Assembly: GCA_028287035.1 (NCBI GenBank)
Contig: JAQBQL010000070.1
Span: 1-49,781 of the forward strand
DNA length: 49,781 bases
From: Labilithrix sp.
GTDB lineage: Bacteria > Myxococcota > Polyangia > Polyangiales > Polyangiaceae
Reading direction: 5' to 3'
Below the pieces are notes generated by a model. It did no database searches, was not told the DNA's origin, and saw only the letters and a list, made by a program, of their open reading frames with translations. The position numbers were made by a program, and so were the translations under genes. Below are positions 16,410 through 23,488 of this stretch, one piece after another (the first letter of the stretch is position 1; every line of letters starts with the position of its first letter).

Positions 16410-17906
16410 TCAGCCGGGAACGAGCAAACCCGGCGGCCCGGAGCGGCCCGGCGCGACCATGCGGTAGACCTGCTCGTACGCCGCGACCCGGTTCTCCCAG
16501 CCGAAGCGACCGCGCATGCCGTTCGCCTGGATGCGGCGCCACTGCACGCGGTCCTTGCCGTTCCCCGTGCCCCAGACGCGCAGCGCCGCATCGAGGGCGA
16601 AGGTGAGGCCGCTCTCGTCGAAGTGCTCGAAGTAGAAGCCGTTGCCCGAGCCGCGCGCGGGGTCGAACATGGTCACGGTGTCGGCGAGGCCGCCCGTGCG
16701 GTGCACGATCGGCACCGTGCCGTAACGCAGGCTGTACATCTGGTTCAGGCCGCACGGCTCGTAGCGCGAAGGCATGAGGAACATGTCCGAGCCGGCCTCG
16801 ATGAGGTGCGCCATCGGCTCGCTGAACTGGCTGAGGTAGGCGACCTGCCTCGGGAACCGGCGCGCGAGCGACGCGAAGAACGCCGTGTACCTGTGCTCAC
16901 CGGTGCCGAGCACGACGAGCTGGGCGTTGCGCCGCGCGAGGATCCGCGGGAGCACGCTCTCGCAGAGGTCGAAGCCCTTCTGCCACGCGAGACGGGAGAC
17001 GATGCCTAGGACCGGCACCTCCGGGTCGTACGGGAGCCCGGCGGCCTGGAGGAGCGCCTGCTTGTTGTGCTCCTTGCCCTCGAGCTGATCGAGCGAGAAG
17101 CGAAAGGGGATGAGCGCGTCCTTCTCGGGGCTCCACTCGCTCTCGTCGATGCCGTTGAGGATGCCGAAGAGCACGTTCTCGCGGTCGCGCAGGAACGGGT
17201 CGAGACCGACGCCGTGCTCGGCGGTCTGGACCTCGCGTGCATACGTCGGGCTCACCGTGGTGATGGCGTTCGCGTAGAGGATCCCGTGGAGGAGGAAGTT
17301 GAGGCGTCCCTCCTGGAGCTGATCCTGGTGCAGGTGCTGGACCGCGGGGCCGAGCCCCACCTCGGCGACGACCTTCGCGTCGAACGCGCCCTGGTGTCCG
17401 ATGTTGTGGATCGTCAGCACGGTGCGCGTCTGCGCGAAGAGCTTGTCCCACGCGAAGAGCGTCCGCAGGAGGAGCGGGACGAGCGCGGTCTGCCAGTCGT
17501 TCACGTGGATCACGTCGGGGCGGAAGCCGAGCCGCTGGCAGATGATGAGCGACGCCCAGCTGAGGACCGCGAAGCGCAGGTGCTCGTCCGCGTCCTCGGT
17601 GTAGATGCCCTGGCGACCGTAGAGGCCGGCGCAGCGCACGAGGTAGACCGGGACCGTGGTGCCGGGGAGCTGCGTCACGTGCACCGAGAACACGATCCGG
17701 TGCGGGCCGAGGTCGAGCGCCGCCTCGCGGATGACCACCTCCGCGTCGTCCACGCCCTTGATCCGCGCGTACATGGGCATCACGATGCGCACGTCGTGGC
17801 CGCGCTCCTTCACCGACAGCGCGCGCGGAAGGGCCGCCGACACGTCGCCGAGCCCCCCGGTCTTGGCAAACGGCGCCACCTCGGAGGCCACGAAGAGGAC
17901 GTTCAC
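16410..17906 (-). CDS. glgA: Glycogen synthase (ADP-glucose type)
   Basis: 498 residues, the usual GlgA length. The start is the GTG at 17906, which begins the canonical VNVLFVASEVAPFAKTGG; a longer in-frame ATG start at 17948 would add 14 unrelated residues. The KTGGLGDV loop binds ADP-glucose, and the C-terminal SRYEPCGLNQMYSLRYGT block with VHRTGGLADTV is the GT-B (GT5) catalytic and nucleotide site. It adds glucose from ADP-glucose to alpha-1,4-glucan. It diverges from the ATP-grasp operon across 88 bp and precedes a phosphoesterase. Confidence 0.95.
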   Translation of the reverse strand: MNVLFVASEVAPFAKTGGLGDVSAALPRALSVKERGHDVRIVMPMYARIKGVDDAEVVIREAALDLGPHRIVFSVHVTQLPGTTVPVYLVRCAGLYGRQGIYTEDADEHLRFAVLSWASLIICQRLGFRPDVIHVNDWQTALVPLLLRTLFAWDKLFAQTRTVLTIHNIGHQGAFDAKVVAEVGLGPAVQHLHQDQLQEGRLNFLLHGILYANAITTVSPTYAREVQTAEHGVGLDPFLRDRENVLFGILNGIDESEWSPEKDALIPFRFSLDQLEGKEHNKQALLQAAGLPYDPEVPVLGIVSRLAWQKGFDLCESVLPRILARRNAQLVVLGTGEHRYTAFFASLARRFPRQVAYLSQFSEPMAHLIEAGSDMFLMPSRYEPCGLNQMYSLRYGTVPIVHRTGGLADTVTMFDPARGSGNGFYFEHFDESGLTFALDAALRVWGTGNGKDRVQWRRIQANGMRGRFGWENRVAAYEQVYRMVAPGRSGPPGLLVPG

Positions 17907-17994
17907 GCGCGCCTCTATACCAAAGCTCGTGTGACAATCGAGCCCCATAGCGCTCGCCCGGACCGAGCGACGCTGCTAGGTTGCGCCCGCCACC

Positions 17995-19224
17995 GTGGAC
18001 GTCATCCTCGTCGAGCCGTGTTTCCCCGCCAATCAACGTGAATTCGCCCGCGCGCTGCACGCGGTGGGGGCACGCGTCATCGGCATCGGCGAGCGAGACA
18101 AGTCGTCGCTCGACGACGGCCTCCGGCACTGGCTGACCCACTACGAGCAGATCGGCAACGTCACCGACGTCGGCCAGCTCGCGCGCGCCGTGGAGCACGT
18201 CCAGCGGCTACCGACCGTGAACGTCCAGCGCCTCGAGACCACGATCGAGTCGCACGTGATGGCGGCCGCCAAGGTGCGCGCCCACCTCGGGATCCCCGGG
18301 ACCACCGAGCGCACCGCCTTCCTGTGCCGCGACAAGCCGGCGATGAAGGACGCGCTCCGCAACGCGGGCGTCCCGTGCGCGGCGTCGATCGGCAGCTCCG
18401 ACCGCGCGGAGATCCGCGCCTTCGCGGAGGAGGTCGGCTTTCCCCTCGTCGTGAAGCCGCGCGACGCGGCCGGCGCCTCGGGCACGTACCGCTGCGACAG
18501 CCTGCGGGATCTCGAGCAGGCGCTCGTCAGCTGCGGCGTCGAGCAGGGCAAGAGCGTCGCCGTCGAGGAGTTCATCGAGGGCCACGAGGGCTTCTATGAC
18601 ACCCTGAGCATCGGCGGCCGCGTCGCTCACGACTTCGTCTCGCACTACTATCCGAATGTCCTCGACGCGATGCGCACGCGGTGGATCTCCCCGCAGTTCA
18701 TCGCCACGAACCGGCTCGACGCGGTCGACGCGTACGCCGAGGTGAAGGCGATGGGCCAGAAGGTCATCGAGACCCTCGGCATCGGCACCTCGGCCACGCA
18801 CATGGAGTGGTTCTATGGACCGAAGGGCCTGAAATTCAGCGAGATCGGCTGTCGTCCGCCGGGCGTGCGCGCCTGGGACCTCTATGCCGCGGGCAACGAG
18901 ATCGACATCTACCGCGAGTGGGCAATGGCGATCGTGCACGGCACGACGGGCCAGAAGCTCACGCGCCGCTACGCCGCGGGAATCATCGCGCTGCGTCCCG
19001 AGTGCGACGGGCACATCCGCGGCTACGACGGCTCCGAGGAGGTGTGGCGCCGCTTCGGCGACTTCATCATCGACAGCCATCTCCCCGCGCCGGGCACGCC
19101 CACCCAGCCCATCTCCGCCGGCTACATGGCGAACGCGTGGCTTCGCATGAAGCACCACGACTACGACACGCTGCGCGGCATGATGGACTTCGTGGGTCAG
19201 ACCCTGAAGGTCCGGGCCTCGTGA
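17995..19224 (+). CDS. ATP-grasp ligase (THMEWF type), first gene of operon
   Basis: 409 residues from a GTG at 17995. A Rossmann-like N-domain (MDVILVEPCFPANQREFARA) precedes the ATP-grasp core: EEVGFPLVVKPRDAAGASGTY binds nucleotide, EEFIEGHEGFYDT follows, then THMEWFYGPKGLKFSEIGC with RPPGVRAW supplies the metal and phosphate ligands. It is the third paralogue in this window. The stop codon overlaps the GTG of the next gene (GTGA, 4 bp), which indicates translational coupling. It likely activates a carboxylate as an acyl-phosphate and couples it to an amine; the substrates are unknown. Confidence 0.88.
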   Translation: MDVILVEPCFPANQREFARALHAVGARVIGIGERDKSSLDDGLRHWLTHYEQIGNVTDVGQLARAVEHVQRLPTVNVQRLETTIESHVMAAAKVRAHLGIPGTTERTAFLCRDKPAMKDALRNAGVPCAASIGSSDRAEIRAFAEEVGFPLVVKPRDAAGASGTYRCDSLRDLEQALVSCGVEQGKSVAVEEFIEGHEGFYDTLSIGGRVAHDFVSHYYPNVLDAMRTRWISPQFIATNRLDAVDAYAEVKAMGQKVIETLGIGTSATHMEWFYGPKGLKFSEIGCRPPGVRAWDLYAAGNEIDIYREWAMAIVHGTTGQKLTRRYAAGIIALRPECDGHIRGYDGSEEVWRRFGDFIIDSHLPAPGTPTQPISAGYMANAWLRMKHHDYDTLRGMMDFVGQTLKVRAS

Positions 19225-20219
19225 TCCGCGGCGATCTCCCGGCGGTTGTCCTGCTCGGCGCGCAGCGGTACGAGCCGACCCTCGGCGACGCGATCGACGA
19301 GCTCGGCATCCAGGGCAAGGTCGCGACCATCACCGCCGGCTGGCAGGAGCGCGAGGACGACGACGAGGATCTGCGCGAGCACCTGAAGGGCCGCGCCGTG
19401 AACCTCGCCCTGCATGCGCGCGGCGAGGAGGTGTTCCGGAACGACCCGGAGCTCGCCGCGGCGCACCGCGACCGCCAGACCATCCTGCGCCATCGCCAGG
19501 ACTTCTACCGGGTGCGCCTCGAGCACGCGCTCGATGCCCAGCGTGTCATCGACCAGCGCGCCGCGCCGTTCGACATCCTCGAGGACGAGGCGCGCAGCTC
19601 GATCGACGCCATCCGCAACATCGACGCGCTCCACCTGGAGCGCTGCGCGATGGACCGTCGCGACTTCGACGCGCGCTTCCGCCCCGATCGCCCCGAGCTC
19701 GCGCGTCACCGGGCCGAGCTCGCCGCGATCGTCGCCGACTGCGACGCGATCGCGATCGCGGGCGGCCACGTCGCCTCGCTGCTGAACCGCCTCCGCCTGT
19801 TCGGGTTCGAGGAGCTCGCGCGCGGCAAGACCATCTTCGCCTGGTGCGCGGGCGCGATGGCGATAAGCGAGCGGGTGGTCCTCTTCCACGACGCGCCGCC
19901 GCAGGGCCCCGGCTCGGCCGAGGTCATGGATGCGGGCCTCGGGTTCGTGGGCGACGTCGTCGTCCTCCCCCAGCCCGAGTTCCGCCTCCGTCTCGGTGAC
20001 CGCCAGAAGCTCAAGGTGCTCGCGCGGCGCTTCGCTCCCGCGATGTGCCTCGTCATGCCGGCGCGCTCGCGCGTCACGTGGCTGCGCACCGGTCCCACCG
20101 ACCTCGTCGGCGCGTTCGCGATCCGCGCGGACGGCACCCATTCCCTCGAGTCGCCGCCCCCGAGCGGCGCGATGAAGGCGGCGGCGCATCTCGCGTACAT
20201 GCCGCCGCGCACCCCATGA
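19221..20219 (+). CDS. Class-I amidotransferase/peptidase S51-like protein with altered active site
   Basis: 332 residues from a GTG overlapping the previous stop. The N-terminal strand (AVVLLGAQRYEPTLGDAI) and ATITAGWQERE resemble cyanophycinase/peptidase E proteins, followed by a long, highly charged helical insert (~60-165). Then come DAIAIAGGHVASLLNRLR and the nucleophile elbow FAWCAGAMAIS with Cys209 where S51 enzymes have Ser (usually SAGA). The later segment that carries the S51 His in a HFxxRGR context reads PQPEFRLRLGDRQKL, so that His appears missing. It could be a Cys-type amidase or a non-hydrolytic relative. Its position between ligases suggests it acts on an amide-linked product. 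Confidence 0.65.
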   Translation: MIRGDLPAVVLLGAQRYEPTLGDAIDELGIQGKVATITAGWQEREDDDEDLREHLKGRAVNLALHARGEEVFRNDPELAAAHRDRQTILRHRQDFYRVRLEHALDAQRVIDQRAAPFDILEDEARSSIDAIRNIDALHLERCAMDRRDFDARFRPDRPELARHRAELAAIVADCDAIAIAGGHVASLLNRLRLFGFEELARGKTIFAWCAGAMAISERVVLFHDAPPQGPGSAEVMDAGLGFVGDVVVLPQPEFRLRLGDRQKLKVLARRFAPAMCLVMPARSRVTWLRTGPTDLVGAFAIRADGTHSLESPPPSGAMKAAAHLAYMPPRTP

Positions 20220-21370
20220 CCAGCTCGCCGCTCTCCATCCACAAGCTCGTGAAGGCCTCGCCCGACGGCGCGAAGGTCGACGCCTTTCTGCAGCGCGAGG
20301 GCCGCTCGTTCCCGCTCGTCGAGGGGCCGCACGCGACGTTCGTCTGGCGCGGCGACGCCGAGGCGGTGACGCTCCGTCACTGGATCTTCGGGCTCGAGTC
20401 GGACAGCTCGCTGAAGCGAGTGCCCAATACCGATCTCTGGTATCTGGTGCTCGACATCCCGTCGAAGTCGCGGGTCGAATACAAGTTCGAGATCCATCAC
20501 CGCGGTGGCGGCAGCCAGTGGATCGAGGATCCGCTGAATCCCAATCGCGCCCGCGACCCGTTCGGCGCCAACTCGGTCTGCCAGGGCGAGGGCTACGAGG
20601 TCCCCGACTGGGTGAATCCCGACCCCGAAGCGCGGCCCGGATTGCTCGAGCCGTTCTCGTTCAACTCGCGCACCTTCGGCGGCATGCGACACGGCATGAT
20701 CTACCTGCCGGCCCGCTTCCGCAAGACGCGCCAGTATCCGCTGCTCGTCGTCCACGATGGCAGCGACTACGTGAACTTCGCGAGCATGAAGACCGTGCTC
20801 GACAACCTGATCCATCGCCTCGAGATCCCGGATCTGGTGGTGGCGTTCACCGACTCTCCGGATCGCCTCCGCGAGTATGCCAACGACGAGAACCACGCGC
20901 GGTTCCTCACCGAGGAGCTGCTCGCGGATCTCACGAGCCGTCTGCCCATCATCGATCGTCCGCAGGCACGCTGCCTGATGGGCGCGAGCTTCGGAGCGGT
21001 CGCCGCCTTCTCGACGGCGGTACGCTACCCGGGCGTGTGGGGCCGGCTCCTGCTGCAGTCCGGCTCGTTCGCCTTCACCGACATCGGCACCCGCAACCGC
21101 CGCGGACCGCTCTTCGACCGCGTCGTCGAGTTCGTGAACCAGGTGCGTGACGAGCCGAGCGCCGTCAGCGAGCGCATCTTCATGAGCTGCGGCGTGTACG
21201 AGTCGCTCATCTACGAGAATCGCTCGCTCGTTCCGCTCCTCGACTCCACCGGAATGCAGGTGAAGTTCGTCGAGGCGCGCGACGGTCACAACTGGGAAAA
21301 CTGGCGCGATCGGCTGCGTGAGGGGCTCTCGTGGCTCTTCCCGGGGCCCCTCATGTTCGTCTACGAGTAG
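20216..21370 (+). CDS. Fes-like alpha/beta-hydrolase esterase
   Basis: 384 residues from the ATG at 20216, which overlaps the previous stop as ATGA. The N-terminal ~150 residues (FVWRGDAEAVTLRHW, then PNTDLWYLVLDIPSKSRVEYKF) look like the E-set/CBM48-type domain of enterochelin esterases. The catalytic domain starts with YPLLVVHDGSDY, has the nucleophile elbow MGASFGA (Ser258) and ends with RDGHNWENWRDRL (His358). This is the Fes/esterase D architecture, which hydrolyses ester or amide bonds of peptide-like compounds. No signal peptide is seen, so it is cytoplasmic. It may release or cyclise a product of the flanking ATP-grasp enzymes. Confidence 0.85.
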   Translation: MTSSPLSIHKLVKASPDGAKVDAFLQREGRSFPLVEGPHATFVWRGDAEAVTLRHWIFGLESDSSLKRVPNTDLWYLVLDIPSKSRVEYKFEIHHRGGGSQWIEDPLNPNRARDPFGANSVCQGEGYEVPDWVNPDPEARPGLLEPFSFNSRTFGGMRHGMIYLPARFRKTRQYPLLVVHDGSDYVNFASMKTVLDNLIHRLEIPDLVVAFTDSPDRLREYANDENHARFLTEELLADLTSRLPIIDRPQARCLMGASFGAVAAFSTAVRYPGVWGRLLLQSGSFAFTDIGTRNRRGPLFDRVVEFVNQVRDEPSAVSERIFMSCGVYESLIYENRSLVPLLDSTGMQVKFVEARDGHNWENWRDRLREGLSWLFPGPLMFVYE

Positions 21371-21382
21371 CAAAGGCCCGCC

Positions 21383-22627
21383 ATGGCAGAAGTCGTCAGG
21401 AACATCGGTCTCTCGCTCGGCGCAGACATCTGCTGGCCGCTCTGCTTCGAAGCGCTCATGAAGAAGCTGGACCTGCGCATCCCCGCCGAGGACGGCTCGG
21501 GCGACGTGATCCGCTTCGAGGTCGAGCGGGTGTTCATCGAGCCCTTCGATCTGCGCCAGGGCTGCAAGTACGACGTCGTCGTGGACCGGCTCACGCACTG
21601 GTACAACACGAGCCGCGAGTGGATAAAGAAGTCCATTCTCATGGACGGGCTCTACGTGTTCAACAACCCGTGGAGCGTGCAGGCCAACGAGAAGCACACG
21701 TCGTACTGCGCGATGATGGCGCTCGGAATGCCGATTCCGGATACCTGGATGATCCCGCCGAAGAGCTACGAGCCTTCGCCGGATCTCAAGCCAACGCTCT
21801 CGCGCTACGCGAAGCTCTTCGATGTCCGCAAGATCGGCGACCGCATCGGCTGGCCGATGTTCATGAAGCCGTACGACGGCGGCGGCTGGCGCGCGGTGAC
21901 CAAGGTGGACGACGCGGCGCAGGTCTACAAGGCCTACGACGAGAGCGGCAAGGCGGTCATGCACCTCCAGGCGGCGGTGACCGGCTTCGACCGGTTCGTC
22001 CGCTGCATCGGCTTCGGCGCGCAGACCCACTGCGTGCTCTACGACCCGGACGCGCCGCTCCACGACCGTTACACGATGAAGCGCGACTTCATCTCGGCCG
22101 CGGAAGAGGAGCATCTCCGCAAGATCACGCTGACCATCAACGCCTTCTTCGGGTGGGAGTTCAACTCGTGCGAGTCGCTCCGCAAGGACGGCACCTGGTA
22201 CCCCATCGACTACGCGAACCCGTGCCCGGACTCGCAGGTCACCTCGCTCCACTGGCACTTTCCGTGGATGGTGAAGGCGTACGTGCGGTGGTCCGTCTTC
22301 TGCGCCGCGACGAAGCGCAAGATGCGGATGAACCAGGACTGGTCTCGCTTCTACGAGGTCGCGAAGCTCGATCTGTCGTTCGAGGAGAAGCTCGATCGCT
22401 ACGCAGCGATCGCCGACGCGCAGTTCGAGACCGCGAAGTTCGAGGAATTCTGCGCCAAGCACCTGGCGCAGCTCGACGCCGTCGCGAACGAGTTCTTCGC
22501 GAGCAGCGAGGCGAAGGACGCAGTCCGGCAGAAGGTCGCGGCGCTCTTCCCGCCGCACGAGATCGAGCGCTTCACGGAGCTCTTCTGGGGCCGCATCCAG
22601 GACTGGCGCGCCTCGGGCGCCCCCTGA
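21383..22627 (+). CDS. ATP-grasp ligase, RimK-like, last gene of operon
   Basis: 414 residues, 12 bp behind the esterase, with AAAGG as ribosome site. It differs from the three THMEWF-type paralogues. The N-domain ends in YVFNNPWSVQANEKHTSY, then MMALGMPIPDTW marks the core start, GWPMFMKPYDGGGWRAVTKV binds ATP, and TINAFFGWEFNSCESL with PIDYANPCPDSQV supplies the metal ligands in RimK/D-Ala-D-Ala-ligase style. A long helical C-terminal tail (~300-414) is an extra feature. It probably adds an amino acid to a carboxylate. Its stop codon touches the stop of the convergent lipoprotein gene. Confidence 0.85.
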   Translation: MAEVVRNIGLSLGADICWPLCFEALMKKLDLRIPAEDGSGDVIRFEVERVFIEPFDLRQGCKYDVVVDRLTHWYNTSREWIKKSILMDGLYVFNNPWSVQANEKHTSYCAMMALGMPIPDTWMIPPKSYEPSPDLKPTLSRYAKLFDVRKIGDRIGWPMFMKPYDGGGWRAVTKVDDAAQVYKAYDESGKAVMHLQAAVTGFDRFVRCIGFGAQTHCVLYDPDAPLHDRYTMKRDFISAAEEEHLRKITLTINAFFGWEFNSCESLRKDGTWYPIDYANPCPDSQVTSLHWHFPWMVKAYVRWSVFCAATKRKMRMNQDWSRFYEVAKLDLSFEEKLDRYAAIADAQFETAKFEEFCAKHLAQLDAVANEFFASSEAKDAVRQKVAALFPPHEIERFTELFWGRIQDWRASGAP

Positions 22628-23485
22628 TCACTCGGGCGCGACGGGCGTGCTCACGCAGCGGCCCTTCGCGCGGAACGAGGTGACGAGGCGGCGCGTCAGC
22701 TCGGCGGTGAACGCGTCGAGGTCGGCGGCCGTCGCGTCGCGGCTGTCGTAGGCGCCCGGGAACGTGCCGCGCAGGGGAGCGAGGCTCACCGCTGCGAGCT
22801 CCTCGCGGGTGACCTGCCCGTTCCGGTCGGCGTCGGCGGCCGCGATCGGGTCGAAGCGAAGCACCCCGGCCGCCGGATCCAGGTGATCGGCGAACAGGAC
22901 GCTGCTCGACAGCACCACGTCCGCCGTGTCCTTGCCGCCCGGGGTGACGAGGAGCCCGGGCCGCGTCGCGCCGTCCACCTCGCCCGCGCAGTCGGCGTAG
23001 CGCGTGTCGGTCGCGAAGCTCCACACGAGGGCCTTCGAGTCCGCGCCGCGCGTGGCGACCGCGTCGAGCGTGAGGGCGATGCCGCCTTTCACCATCGCAT
23101 CGACGTCACCCGCCGTGACCGCGCCGAGCGGGTCCGGGCCTGCGCCGTCGACCAGCGCCGCGGGTCCGATGCGGAGGGTGACGTTCTCCCACGGCCGGGC
23201 CGTCCGCACCCCGGCGAACAGCAGCGTCTGTGGCCCGCTCGCCGCCGCGTCGAACACGAGCGGCGAAGCGCTCGCCGCCACGAAGCCATCGACGCTCGCG
23301 ACGGAGAGCTCGGTGAGGGACACCCGGAGGTGGCTCACCTTCACGTTCCACCCGTCGGCAGTCGCGAACCCGCCGTTCGAGCCGGGAGACGTCGCCGTGA
23401 TCTCGAGCGACCCGTGCTCTTGATGGCTGGGTTCCGCGCAGGCGACGAGCGCCGCGCCGAGGAAGGGCAGGAGGCGAAGGTTCAT
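22628..23485 (-). CDS. Lipoprotein with EF-hand-like loop, TonB-receptor partner
   Basis: 285 residues. The lipobox is LVAC with Cys16. The mature part begins with a beta-rich domain (GWNVKVSHLRVSLTELSVAS) of the kind found in DUF4382-like proteins. Near the C-terminus DADRNGQVTREEL (218-230) has the spacing of an EF-hand calcium loop. It starts 3 bp downstream of the TonB-receptor gene, so the two are one operon. TonB receptors often have a surface lipoprotein that binds the ligand; this pairing is inferred from position. Its stop abuts the ATP-grasp stop. Confidence 0.8.
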   Translation of the reverse strand: MNLRLLPFLGAALVACAEPSHQEHGSLEITATSPGSNGGFATADGWNVKVSHLRVSLTELSVASVDGFVAASASPLVFDAAASGPQTLLFAGVRTARPWENVTLRIGPAALVDGAGPDPLGAVTAGDVDAMVKGGIALTLDAVATRGADSKALVWSFATDTRYADCAGEVDGATRPGLLVTPGGKDTADVVLSSSVLFADHLDPAAGVLRFDPIAAADADRNGQVTREELAAVSLAPLRGTFPGAYDSRDATAADLDAFTAELTRRLVTSFRAKGRCVSTPVAPE

Positions 23486-23488
23486 GGC

